DNA from: Dryas octopetala
Lineage: Eukaryota; Streptophyta; Magnoliopsida; Rosales; Rosaceae
Assembly (NCBI GenBank): GCA_963921425.1
Contig: OY992839.1
Location: forward strand, 11,511,409 to 11,575,408
Length of the DNA stretch: 64,000 nucleotides
Direction: 5' to 3'
Made by a program: the position numbers and the translations under genes. The notes under the pieces are model-generated. The model saw only the letters and a program-made list of their open reading frames with translations. It had not been told where the DNA came from and made no database searches. Shown here in pieces: positions 48,092 through 60,517 of the stretch; within the stretch, counting starts at the first letter, position 1, and every line of letters starts with the position of its first letter.

Positions 48092-51000
48092 TCATAATCT
48101 CCCTTCTGCAGCCATGGCTGAATTATCACTAATCTTAGCATCCATTGTTACTGCAGCCGAGTCATTAGCTTTGCCGTCATTCTGAAATAAACACCCGTGA
48201 GGAAAATTCCGTGTCTAAAAAAGGCCAAATTACACTTTTTGTCCCTTGTAGTTTGCTCCAGTTTTCACTTTCGCCCTTAAGTTCTAACTTTGGCAACTTT
48301 ATTCCTGTAGTTACCAAACATTTGCAATTTTGGTACAAATCATTAAATCCTTCAATTCCGTCAATTTTAGGGCATGCGTTTATCATGTGTGGGGCATTTT
48401 AGTCAATAACCATCCAAATTTGCTAAAATTTTAACAATCTGTACCAAAATTGCAAATGTTTGGTAACTAAAGAGATAACTATATGGATAAAACTGAAAAC
48501 CAAATCAAACTACAAGGACTAATAGTGTAATTTGGCCTATAAAAAATAACAAAGAATTTGTTTTCTTTTTCTTTTCTTTTTTTTGGTTGTATGAGGTGGT
48601 GTACCTGTTCAATCTCCTTTACAGAAGGATCATGGATACCTACATTTGAAACCTTAGGAATTTCTCTTAGAACTCCCTGCAAAATTTCGAGCATACATAG
48701 TAAGATGACTAAAAGAATCACCAGAAGAGGTTAGAAAATGAGAATGTCTAGTATAGTGTGCAGGAAATTAATGATCCCAATACAAGGATAAAGGAAGTCT
48801 TTTCTTCTCAAATGTGGTTTTTTTGTAGCCCAACAGGACTAATATGAATATAGGAAAAAAGAAAAAAAGACATAATGTTATGTATTTTAATAGGACATAT
48901 ATCATTTCTAAATTGTAGGATTAAAATCAAACAAGTAAAATAACAAAGATTTAGAGCATGCAAATAAATGGTATGTTTTTATACCACTGTTGAATCCAAC
49001 GATTTAAAACATCATTCATACCTCCTGAACCACTCCTACACACACAAAGCCTCTATTAAAGTAAATAAAATAAGTGGCTAAAATAAGTACTCAATCCTGA
49101 ACTAATAGATCCAGGATTAAAATGCACCCATTTTAAGTGTTTTAATCATAATTGTCAAAGGAGATGTAACAGCTCATAATGGGTTACTTATTTTACTTAA
49201 CTTTTTTTGTTGCTAAAACCTTTATATATTTATCTCTCTTATCTCAATTTGGACGGATTACGTGGATTCTAGTTTCAATGTGAGGTTCAGATTAACTGTC
49301 TGGCAACATAATGTGTCATATACTTGGCAAGACAGTATTACCCTATACATATATACATATATGCATATTAGGGCCCTTCCGTTAAAGGATCTCTTAAATA
49401 AGTTTATTTAAGGGATCCCTCATGGGGCCCACTCCATAGAGTATTTTTATAATCGGAATCATCTATTTTTTTGGTCTCTATTGAATGATCATCCTTGCAA
49501 AAAATTAGAAAAATCGGAAACTATTTGACCGTTAATCAAATGGTCACAATTTCAAGTGTTTATATATAAGAGATTTATTCTAGGTTCTTAAATAAGGCAC
49601 TACATTAGATATGGACGACTGAAATGCATTAAGATGTCAACCCACTGTACATCTTAGCCATCCATATCAAATCTGCCAACCAAGAAACAAGTCTTTATTT
49701 AAGTACCTTATTGGAGAATAATTATATGCATACATACAAGATCTATGACACTTTTTATGAATAAATGAAAATTTAATAATGGCATAGTGTGGGTGAAGGA
49801 AAACTATTAAAGCGCCAAGTTAAGGTTGAGAAGAATTTAATAATCTTATGATTATAACCTGAAAACCTCTGAAAAACACTTGTAATTAATTCACATAGGA
49901 AAAGTGAAATTAAAAGGAGCAGAAGCGGAGATCATGAACATGGTCAATTGCTTATTTTAACAATCCTTGTTCATTCAAATAACTACATTTCAATATGCAT
50001 ACTAGTAACTATTAAGACCAAATGCTTAGAAAAAATATTTATGAACTTTTGTTTTTGGTACACATTATTTATAAAGTCAAATACATCATCTTGTAAAGCC
50101 TTGCAAACAGAGAAATATTCATTCAAAAATTTCATCACCATTAAAAGATGAGGAGTCTCACCTCAAACAATAAATGAATGCAGTTTTAATTTCATTCAAA
50201 GTTTATTTGTTAATTTATTTATTGCAAGAGGGGTACTGTGGCTATTCTGAGCAGCCATGGATGTAAACATCAAAACTTATGGACCTTGTAGTTAATACAT
50301 TTTGGAAAAGTGTAGTGTAGCTTTCATACAAGTCCTTCGAACAGATTGAGCTATCAGTTTTTTCAGTACTTGGTTAATTTCTCGTCTTAAATGATGTTTC
50401 CTCTAACATTTGACCTCGTGCATTCATCACTCAATCTTTCCTATGTGCTACAGGTCTATCATTCTTGGATGGATATGTTGTCGCTCATCTACGTGACAAC
50501 CCAGCATCCCATATCATGATGCACTTTGCCTCTTACCCACCCAACACCTAAAACCATGACATACTGTTGGAATCTTAGTTTCGTTATCAGGATTTCCCTT
50601 TAAATTTAAGAGTCATGCTTTACCATCCCCAAACTGCTCTGTCCATCCCACTTAAGAAGATAATTACATTTAAATCATCCTATAAAATTAAGTAAAAGGA
50701 CAAACTGGAGTTAAGAAAACCTAAGGCTAACATTGGTGCCCATGGCGGCCATGAGTCCATGACAGCTGCTATTCAAAGCTAACAAAAGAAAATTATGGTT
50801 AAGGTTTAGGGGTATTTCGGGAATATTGGTGGGTGGATTAAGTGATATGATATTTTTTTTAAATGGGTGGACAGAGCAGTTTGAGGAATGATAATATCAT
50901 CACTCTAATTGAATTAGGTAAATCACATTGCACTCTGATCTACATATGATTTAAATATCACCTTAGATCAAGAGGAGTACGCCTTTTTCTATACATCGAA

Positions 51001-54000
51001 TTCCACCATAACCTGCTAAACTCCTACAATTGAGAAACTGTGTACATTCTGCAGTTATATACTTCATATTCTATATCATTTCTCCTGTTTAAGTACCCTC
51101 CTCTAGTTTGTGACCTAATGTTTTTCAGAAAACAACATAAGCCTCAGGACTTTTCTCGAACATGTACCACTTTGATCATAACTACTATCTCCAATCCAAG
51201 ATAGGGTACCTAAACTTATTTCAAAAGAAACATACACATTACATAGGAGGAGTAGGAGCAGTGCAGAGTTGCTTTTAACGATAATGTTTGATTGGCACAA
51301 ACCCCAATGAAGCCCATTAAGATTGTAGTCTCGGTCAAAGAATCCTTAATCACCATTAAACCCAACCAAAATCATTGAAAATGATCAACAAGACAATTAT
51401 GACAATGCAAACAATATAATGTATCATTGGCACTCAATATATAAATATTTTAGATATGCAGACATTTCAGTGCAGCGGACATAAAATATCAAATAACTAA
51501 GTACTTATAATTACTCAAACCTTGTTGGCCCACTTAAGCCCGCACGCATTACATAGAGTCCTTGGACCAGCTGGCCCACGACGCATCATTGGAGTTGACT
51601 TTGAACTTATTCCACAGTGTGTACACCTGGACAGACATTAAGCAAAGAATTTTAGCAAACAGAGAAAATCAGTATTTCTCTTGATATAGCAAAAAAATCT
51701 CAAGTACAAAACTTGTATAGAACATCAGGATGTCAGTGCAACATAAAGCATTACAGATTGCCTTCAAGGAGAAAGAATAGACAGGAAATTGGAAGACTCA
51801 ATCTAATGGTCCTCATAATATAAAGGGAGTAACAAAGATTGGAAGATGGATTGACACTCACGAAGATTCCTGAATGCTCTCATCTTGTCCAGATCCCTGT
51901 GCTGCATTCCAACCAGATGAATCCGGGCCCACATCATCAGAACTAGCTTTGGATGATGTAAACTGACCCTTCTTACGCTGCATCCTAAAATATCCACACA
52001 TGATATATTAAAAGACGGCTAGAACGAAAAGGATTCTGGTACAGCAAAAACGCCAATGAATAAACAAAAAGAATATAAAAGGCTGAGAAAATAAGTGCTC
52101 TTCCACTAATATTATCATAATAAATCAAAAGAGCTATGCCTTTGTTTCTTTACTTCAGAAGTCCACTATCAAAACCAGTAACTAGTAACTAAGAAGTACA
52201 AAGATGCTCTGGTAGTAACTAGTGGTCTTCTTTCCTCTTATCATATCAATAGTTCCTTGTGTATTCTTTGAGATAGCCTAGTGAATTGTTTCGTGCTTAG
52301 TACACTTTAGGCTATCGACCCCTTACATTCATTCATCCTTCAGATTTTGGATTTGTGCCTAGGGTGCTCAAGAAGACAAGTGAATTGGTTGTGTGGAGAA
52401 TTGTAGATTCGTGCCTTGGATGTGATTGACGAGCATGGAGTGTTTGTCCCATGGTCTAAGAAGACAAATTGGCAAACCAGTGCGGTGTTCACAAAGTTGA
52501 TCCTTGAAGACAGGAGTTGCAGACTAGCAGCAGTATGATTGTGCAAAAAACATGGCTATCACTGTGAGTCAAGGGAAAGTAAGTCCAGTCCAGTCTTAGT
52601 AGATTCGTTTCAACTGGACTAGATCCCATGATTTTCTCAAGGGTTCTCCATTAAAAAATCCTTTGTGCATTGGTTTGTATTTGTGATTTGACTTTGTGAG
52701 AATTAAGTAACTCTTTATTATATGTATATGCTCTGATAAACATAGCATTGGGTTGATAATATGCTAAGTTGTTCAATTTGATTGTGTCATGACTGTAGGC
52801 TGCTAATCAGCCAATTTCTTAAATTAAGACATCTAATTGTTTGTAATTACCAATTAGCTTACATTAAAAGTGTTGATTGTTTGCAATCACAAATTAACTT
52901 AAATTAAGGGCACAACATTAGGACAGAATTGAGGGAAAGTTTAAGTACTGGTGCTCGATAGAAACCACTGTATTGTACCCCATTTAAAATGCAATATGTA
53001 GACTTCCCTCTTCCTTCAAATTTTCTTTCAACATGGTATCAGATCCTCCTAAGGAAAAATTATCAATGTTCTAAAAATCGCTAGGCTGTAGGCGGGCGGC
53101 GGGAGGGGGCCTAGCATCTAGGAGCCTAGGCGGGGCTAAGCAGTTTTTTTATTAGTACTAGTATTAGCCTAGGGGGGCCTTACTAACTTCATACAAGAGA
53201 GAAATTGTTACTTGTTATTAGTACTTTGTGCTTAAAAATGCTTGAAAAATAATTAATAATTAAAAAACGCCTAGGTGTTAATCGGGGCGGCTGGCCAACG
53301 CGTAGTGCCTAGGCGCCGCCTAGAGGGATTTTTAGAACACTGAAAATTATTGGGTATAACCGATATACAGCCACGTAGTATAACTAATCCAATATGTAAG
53401 GATATTATTGGACAATGTGTTTATATTTGTAAGGTATAGTATTAATAACATCCACTCATATTATAACACATAAACTGGTTATACCACGCGGCAATGTATC
53501 GGTTATACAGAAAAATTTCTTCATCTTAAGACCTAAGCCCATGGCTACCCTTACCCTACTTTGACCACACAAAAGGTTAAAATACAAATTAAAAAGAAGA
53601 AGAAGAAGAATAAGAAGAAAAAGTGCTTATCTCTCGCTACTATGCGATAGATATCATTAAATATTCTCGTCTCAATTCCTCGTCCAGTTTTGTGTCTCCC
53701 TTGGTTCTCATCTTGCTCGGATCGCGTCTCGATTCTCGTATCTCTATCTTGTGGTCCAATGTTTTCTTAAAGCTCATACACATGCTTCCAACTCTATTTG
53801 AGTATTTGCAGGAAGCTGGGAGTATTGATATCTACTCTCCAACTTGACGGGGAGTGTAGGCTGCTAACAAGCCAATTTCTAAACTTAAACTTAAGATATC
53901 TGATTGTTTGTAATACCAATTAGCTTAAATTAAGAGAGTTGATTGTTTGTAATTACAAATTAGCTTAATGATTTTTTTTATTGATGAAGAAAAAAGTCAA

Positions 54001-55309
54001 TGATCTTCCAATACCTGAGCGCAACTTCTTTCCGCACATTGTAACGAATTTTCTTATCAAAACAACGTTCTTTTCTCTTCTCGCGGAACCGACTTAAAGA
54101 TGCAGCTCTCTGGGGTTGAATTGGCTTTGCAGATAAGTCATTCATACCCTGGAAGAGATGTAATTATAGCACTGAAATGAAGAAATAGAGAAAGAGTAAC
54201 ACCAACTGAAAGACAACAAATTACGAGAGAACTTGCATGATTTATATAGATAACTACATACTTGCTGGTTAAGAGGAACTGGCCCCGTGGCAGGAATGCC
54301 AGAAGGGATTTCATATCCGCCCAAAAGTAGCAGTACCGCCTGCACCTGTGAAAATCAACCACAGAAGCAACAAAGGAAAAAAATTAACCACATAAAAAGC
54401 CCAACTCTCTCATGTCACTCCCTCACATTCACACCTAAAGCACCAAATTCAATTCATAGGACAGATTGCCCATTCTTAAAAAAATAAACAACCCACTTTA
54501 TGATGTTCAGCAAACATTGAACCCCTGAAAGAACTTCTTTGTTACATAATGCAATCAAACAGAAAATTGCTTTATTAGTTGAAAATTTAACAGACTAATT
54601 AATTTTTATTTACAAGCTCATAGCTCCACAATGACATGTTTTCTTCAACGTAACAAGTTCAAAATAAAAAATAAATGTAGTTCTCACACAATCAACTGCT
54701 AATGAACTACCTTATCGCACAGAACACACGGAACACTTAAAACCTATAATTGACGAAGGTACAATGGAAAAACTCATCCTGATACCGCAGCCACATAAAC
54801 AATATAGTATGATTCACAGAACTAATGAAGAGGCTTTTTCTAAGGGAAAGTAAGCCATTTCTGGCAGAGAGCCAAGAACAAAACAACAACCCATGAGACT
54901 AAACAGCATTATAACACAGAAAAACAAAGCGGAAATTCCAAAAGCATATGGGAATGCCAAACCGCTACAAGTGAATCACTACCAGAGCACAATTCACCCA
55001 AATTGAACACTACCCAGAAGCGAAAAAACTCACCTTATCTGGCGAAACGGCATCGAAGACGTAAACCTCGCCCTGAAACGACAGGGTCAGCTGGTCAGAG
55101 ACATTGTTTGCGGCCACAGGAGGAGGGTATTCGCAGTTGGGAAGGTAGAGTGCATTGGAAGGAACGACTGTACTATCTTCTTCGAAGCGTATGTTGGGGT
55201 TGTCTATGGACTCTTCAACGTCGTCGTCTTGGTCATCGACTTGGTTACTCTGCATGACGACGACTGCTCCTGTGCCGTACATTGAAGCCTGGTGATTGGA
55301 TTCTGACAT
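48092..55309 (-). CDS. TIFY-CCT-GATA zinc finger transcription factor (GATA24/28-like), copy 2
   Basis: Paralogue of the gene at 33208-41944 on the same strand. Exons in transcript order: 55034-55309, 54262-54345, 54015-54148, 51862-51984, 51521-51626, 48605-48676, 48092-48181; 885 nt, 294 aa. [20 protein letters not shown] then [34 protein letters not shown]. Zinc finger: CTHCG...LCNACG, followed by LKWANK. Exons 2-5 have the same positions and phases as in copy 1, and exons 3 and 5 have identical lengths (134 and 106 nt). The C-terminus differs: exon 6 reads [10 protein letters not shown] where copy 1 has [10 protein letters not shown], and only one further short exon follows, without the acidic repeats. 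The introns are full of small transposons. About 294 aa matches the usual length of Arabidopsis ZML proteins. Confidence 0.93.
48223..48537. mobile_element. MITE in the last intron of GATA copy 2
   Basis: A 315-bp element with long imperfect inverted ends. The left end starts GGCCAAATTACACTTTTTG and the right end, reverse-complemented, starts GGCCAAATTACACTATTAG. Similarity continues for about 45 bp (TTGTAGTTTG in both). It is flanked by A-rich DNA, so the target duplication is ambiguous. No coding capacity. It nearly fills the intron between exons 6 and 7. Confidence 0.8.
48677..51520. other. Long intron 5 of GATA copy 2
   Basis: This 2.8-kb intron holds a MITE at 50609-50906 and a small inverted pair of 'ttcttaaataag'-like blocks (about 49573-49599 and 49691-49722). 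The rest is AT-rich DNA without recognisable coding sequence. Confidence 0.6.
50609..50906. mobile_element. MITE in intron 5 of GATA copy 2
   Basis: About 298 bp with inverted ends of about 45 bp. The best-conserved core is CAAACTGCTCTGTCCA (50631-50646 and inverted at 50867-50882), and similarity continues outward to AGAGT at both borders. The interior includes 'ggtgcccatggcggccatgagtcc', GC-richer than the surroundings. The superfamily is not assignable. Confidence 0.78.
52794..53968 (+). mobile_element. Truncated LTR retrotransposon remnant in intron 3 of GATA copy 2
   Basis: The 5' LTR is 52794-53033 (240 bp, TGTAGG...CAACA). It is followed immediately by a primer site TGGTATCAGATCC (53034-53046). 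A short internal relic ends in GACGGGGAG (53846-53854), which acts as the purine tract, and then a second LTR copy begins at 53855 with TGTAGGCTGCTAA. That 3' LTR is broken off after about 114 bp, close to the acceptor side of GATA exon 3 (exon at 54015). No intact coding frame. The LTR copies have diverged noticeably. A hAT MITE (53064-53342) is nested just after the primer site. Confidence 0.82.
53064..53342. mobile_element. Non-autonomous hAT MITE (279 bp) nested in the LTR remnant
   Basis: The inverted ends are CAATGTTCTAAAAATCGCT on the left and CAGTGTTCTAAAAATCCCT on the right (reverse-complemented), both followed by CTAGGC. A perfect 8-bp duplication AAAATTAT flanks it at 53056-53063 and 53343-53350, the hallmark of hAT insertion. 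The interior is GC-rich near the ends ('cctaggcgccgcctag'). Confidence 0.9.
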
Positions 55310-56355
55310 TTCTATAGCTTTACATTACAGCTCAAGATCCAACTCACCAAAAATTTCACAAACGATAAAAAGTCCAGCACCCAAATTAGAAATGAGAATT
55401 TATAGCAAAAATTGAAAAATTAAAACCCTAGAATTGAAACAAAGGAAGAAAACCCACGACCCCACCTCCACGCCCAATTCAAAAGCGCTTCAGAGATTTA
55501 AAAATAAAAATTAAAATATCTAAGAACTGACATTTAATTGGGAATTCAAAACCCTAATATTATTAGATTTGATTGCAAAAAAGAAAAGTTGTCTGGGAGC
55601 AAAGAATGAGGGGATGAATTTGGGAATTCAATCTGCTTTGGGAGGTGAAGAGAAGGTGGTGGGATGGGGAAGGAGTTGAGGATGAAGGGGTTGGGAAAAA
55701 TGACCCTACAGGATTCGCGTATTTACGGAATATGCCAGTGGAGTTGGCCACTTGTCAGTTGGTAGTTGTACTTTGTTAGTTTAGTTGTTACAGTTACTGT
55801 TTACTGGCGAGTGATACTGTGATAGAGTTTGACTGGTGAGCTAGGAGAAGTGCATGTATCATGTATGTGACGTATGTCATTGTCATTAAAGTTAAGTCCT
55901 TGTTAAAAAGGATTATTATATAAAATTGCCTTAAAAAACACTCCTTTATTCTTCTCAAAAACACAAAAAACGTTTTGTTTGGCAGCCCATTTTTATTTTT
56001 TTAAAATGAGTTTTCAGAAGCAAATCTCAAAAAGACCCTTTTCCAAAAACGATAAACATCGTTTTTTTTCTGATCTCTCTCTGCTCGGACGATGCTATCG
56101 TTCTGTATTCGCCGATCTTGCTAAGCTCTTTCTCTCTGCTTGTGTCTCTTCCAGTTAAAATCTCAAGGTAAATAGATTTTTTTTCAAGCTGCACTAACAA
56201 AGTTTGGTTAATGTGTTTTCTTCTTTTAGTTTGTTGATTTTGGTTTTAATTGTCTGATTTAGTTCTTAATTATTTGATTACACACAGTGAATTGGTGGGT
56301 TTTTCTGTGCTTTTTTCTTAGGGTTCTCAGTGAAAAGCTGAACTGAAGCATCGTT
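55310..56355. promoter_or_regulatory. Divergent promoter region between GATA copy 2 and the LIMYB-like gene
   Basis: The two start codons face away from each other across about 1.05 kb. The right side carries a probable 5' UTR intron of the LIMYB-like gene: donor GTAAAT at 56169 after 'aaaatctcaag', acceptor 'ttcttag' ending at 56321, and then the leader with the ATG at 56356. CT-rich leader tracts occur around 56070-56150. No core promoter element was assigned with confidence. Confidence 0.5.
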
Positions 56356-59300
56356 ATGGATTTTGAGCTTCTTGGGTCCTTTCCTAAAGCTTCTTTAGGT
56401 ATGTGATTTCAGTTCACTTTAATGAAAATATGCAATTTTCTGGTTCTTGAGTTGGGCTCTGATTTCTTCCTTATAGAACCCAAATGAGCTTCTCCATCTC
56501 TGAGTCTTTTTACCGATTTCATTTCTTTCAAGATAAAAGATAGGCCTTTATTTTTGCTGATTTGGTTTCCTACAACCAGCCCAAGTGCAATGTGTTTGCT
56601 GGCTTTGCATTTTTCTTCAAAGTTGGGCTGTTTTTATTTTTACTTTGGGTGGGTTTTGTTTTTGCTATATTTGATATTTTGCCATTTGTGCTGTTGTATA
56701 AAAATATCTGATTTATTTCAGTTTATGGTTCCTCAGCATTGAGTTTCTGTTAACTGAGTTTAGTTTTGATTCTACCTTTGCCCCTACCATTTCTAGGAAT
56801 TGAGCATTTTAGTGCTGGTCTTTATGTATGATGAAATTATAAGTTTAAATGGTCATGCTTCAGGCTGCTGAAGGAGCTAGGATTTCTGGGGCTTCAAGAA
56901 TTATAAGTGTTGAATTTAATTTCAGAAGATCTGAAGGTGAGATATACAATTCTTAGATGGTTCGGTGATGTTTTATGTATTAGAATTTGGTATTTAGGCA
57001 GAATATATGTTTTAATGTTTAGTGATTGATTCATACACATTAATATACTCTGCTCCTTAGTTAATGCTATTTGTTTCTGTACCCAAAAAAATGCTATTTG
57101 TTCTATTTGGCCTAACCTTGAAGACCCTCCATATGAATTGGGAAATGTTACTTTTTAAACTGTTTGTCATGGAGGTGCTATTTTGGTTAACTTGATGCCT
57201 CTACTTTGTGTTTGGATGTACAGGCCCCTAGTGACGAATGCACGTTGTGGGCTGCATGGGCTGCAGCCCATGCTCTTTTTCTGGTTTTTTAGCTTACCTA
57301 GGTAGCTTAGCCCATCCAATTTCCATCCCAAGCACAGTAGCCCACTACCTACAGTTTAAGTATTTTTTTTGTTTATGCTGAGGAACAACTTCTCACGTGC
57401 TGCAGCTACTGCCTCTTTGTTTAATGAAAAAAAATTACTTTTACTTACTTCCACTCCCCCCAAAAACAGCCCATAGATCCGCACTTGCTCCAACTTCTTT
57501 CCTCTGCAGCTCCAAAACTTATCTCCCCGGCCCCACACAAATAGCTCAACCCTCCAATCTCCAAGGGGTGCCAAGCCGCCAAGGTATTATATATGTATTT
57601 GCACCCAATCTCTATACTCTTTTTTTTTGGCTCAACTATCTATTAAAATTAGAAATTTTTGCAATTTTAAAATTAGAGCTTTGATTATTTTTTATAATTA
57701 AATTAGGGTTTGATTCTTTTTTTGATTAAACTATAGCTTGATTATTGTGATGGTTAAATTACAAATTGATTGGGAACATATAAAACAATATAAAATTCAA
57801 AATTGGGAACCTATCAAGTTGGGATTTGAAAAATTGGGAACATATAAACAATAGACATGCAATTCTAAATTTAAGTTGTATATCTTTTATGTGCAGATAT
57901 TCATTTTCAAGGTATTAATTAAGTGACTCATACTTATAGGTCTACAAGTTATTATTGTATGATCATCCACATTAAAAGAAAATTTTCTAATAGTATCGAT
58001 ACTTAATGATTTTTGCTATTTGAAGAAACTATGACCCAACTTAGATAGTATTATATTGTATTTGCATTGCATGTTTAATTGTTGTATTGCTATCTTTTTT
58101 TTTGTGCGATTTTTTTCATTTGTTTAGATATGCATTTTTAGGGTAAGGCTCATTATGTTTCCCCTAACTAGGTGTAACTTTTTTTTTGGCTAATGAAATT
58201 CATTTATACGGTCGAGTTTCACTCGTAAGCTAAGTTTAGCCCACCCCATTTTAAAATCCTGGATTCGTCCCTGCAGGCCCCTATGTGTTATATAGCCTTT
58301 AGATGTGAAAGGGGATCTATCTATTTTTTAAATGAATTGATGCAATGGACTATTGTTTTAAGGCTCCTATGCAACCTGCCATCCAATTTCACCAGCCTAC
58401 TATTGTTTTAATCTCTTTGAGATTTATTTCTCCATTTAACTTATTCAGATTCTTCGAAATTTACTTTCCACTTAGGATGTAAATCATGTAATTGGAAAAA
58501 GGGTTTTGGTTACTTTATTTCTTTTATAGGCTGCATCTTTCAAGGTTTCCAAGTACCTGTGTGTTTTGAGTAGTGCTGATGGGTTGGGAATTATTACTGA
58601 GTTGTTGATTCTGGATTTTGCATGTTCTGATTTTGACTTTCATATGTGTTTGGAATAGAAAATAGCGTTGCATGACAGTAAACTTGCCATTGAAAGACAA
58701 TGATGACATGTAAATTTTAGATGCGTGTAGTCAATCACTATGTTTATGTAGTACCTTAGGCAATTGCACTAACTTGATTTTGGTGCTCATGTGGATGATG
58801 AACTACTTAGGTGCTTCTACTGCTTGTACAGTTATTTAATCTAAACCTTAATGGTGGTCGAACTTAATGATGTTGCAAGTTGTTGGTATCTAAGGAAATT
58901 GCACTATTGCATGAGTGCAAGATTCATTAACATTTCTTATTGGTAAAAAGAAGATGTAGCTAGAGGAGCATTATAAATGTGTAAGTCACTGCTGGAGTCT
59001 AGACTTAGTTCATGTTTAATATCCATCTTTGACATACTTTACGTTTGTTTTTATTTCATCGTTCTCTGTTTATGTTTTCAGTTTCCTTGATTTTTTGAAT
59101 TAGAGATCTATTTGTGTTGGACCTGCTTGACTGTCTGAAATTAGAGTTCTATTAATAGGGTGTATTTGATTCCAAATTAGAGGATCTGGTTTAGAAGGTA
59201 AAACTACATGTTAATTGAGGGTAAAACTCAAGCAAACCAGCCTATCCTCCATGGGGGACTTGCACGGTGGTTGGAACAGAGATTGAGGGTAAAACTACTG

Positions 59301-60517
59301 CAGCTAGATCATATATATAATCTCTCTGTGTGTGTGTATGTATTAAGGTCTATTAGAGACCATGTTTTGGCCATAGTCTGTTAGATTTATTCAATGAAGT
59401 TGCATTATTGCAGAGAACATTTTTACTCAAAAAAAATGGAAAACAGTATATGGTTGATTAATAATTATCAGCATGTGAAGTAACTTTTTTTTTTTTTTTT
59501 TTCATCTTTATACTACATAGTGTACGAAATGACGTCAAAAAAGGACTTTGAAAATGACTTTGACAACGTTGCCCAATGGCCAATTCCCATTGAGGAACAT
59601 TTCATTTACCTATTGCATGAAGCGATAGAAAAAGGCTCACAAACCTCAACTTTGGATAAGAATGAATGGGCTGCAATAGAAAAGGCTCTTTTTAGTAAAT
59701 TTGGTAAGAGATACAATCGTGAGAAATTGAAGGCAAAATATAATCGATTGCGTAAGATACATCGCGAGTTTGCAAAGCTTGTGGCTTATACGGGGATGAG
59801 TTTGGACCCTAACAACAACACGGTTCAGGCATCCGAAGAAGTTTGGACAGCCTACATTAAGGTATGCCGTATGCGTTGTGTTGTATAATTAACTACTGAA
59901 ATGTTTGGGAGTCCTATAATTGGCTATGCATATTGTTTGTTCTCATGTGCCTTGTTTTGGTTTTACAGAAAAACAAGTTTGCAAGCCGTTTTCGTAAAAA
60001 GGGATGTCCTCATTATCATTTGCTTAGTGAAATTTTCAACAACACAGCTGCTACTGGACAAATGCATTATGCATCTACTCATTCTCCTCCAAATTCCAAT
60101 GACGAGAGAGATTTAGAGACCGAAAGTGGCACAAAAGCTTATAGTGAGGGACATGAAGGTACTAGCAACACACATAAACGCTCTCCTTTAATCCCCTCAG
60201 TTGATCTTCACTCAAAATCAAAGACATCTAAGTTAGCCAAAATGGATGATGCACTTGAAGTCTGGACAAAAGCTGGAAGTGGTAAGACTGAAACTTCACT
60301 GGCAAAAATCAAAAGTAAGAAGAATAAGGAAGTTTCCTCTCCTTTTAGAGAATTAGGCTCCATTGAAGATTGCATGGAAGTATTGGAGGCTATGGAAGGC
60401 GTGAACGATGTTGCCTATGTTAGAGCTTGTGAGAAATTTACTAGTTTGGATTGGAGGAGGATGTTTATGAAGATGTCTGATGCAAGGAAAAGAGCATGGC
60501 TCCATAGCCTAAAATGA
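56356..60517 (+). CDS. MYB/SANT-like domain protein (L10-interacting MYB / LIMYB-like)
   Basis: Probable nuclear DNA-binding protein of the Myb/SANT-like (Myb_DNA-bind_3) family, which includes LIMYB-type regulators and relatives domesticated from PIF/Harbinger transposons. Exons 56356-56398, 59521-59861, 59969-60517; 933 nt, 310 aa. The first exon (14 codons plus one base) joins in frame to VYEMTSKKDF; if it is not used, the start would be the ATG at 59530. The domain in exon 2 shows HFIYLLHEAIEKG, LSKF-like helices (EKALFSKFGKRYNREKLKAK) and LVAYTGMSLDP. The C-terminus carries the conserved SIEDCMEVLEAMEGV block with DWRRMFMKM and WLHSL. Intron 1 is 3.1 kb and contains a hAT element. The specific target is unknown. 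Confidence 0.85.
57229..58273. mobile_element. Non-autonomous hAT element (1,045 bp) in LIMYB-like intron 1
   Basis: The 8-bp duplication CAGGCCCC flanks it exactly (57221-57228 and 58274-58281). The inverted ends are TAGTGACGAATGCACG (left) and CAGGGACGAATCCAGG (right, reverse-complemented), matching the hAT pattern. There is no transposase frame; a 95-codon open frame at 57397-57684 has no domain. The interior has 'gctgcatgggctgcagcccatgc' near the left end and AT-rich DNA elsewhere. Confidence 0.88.
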
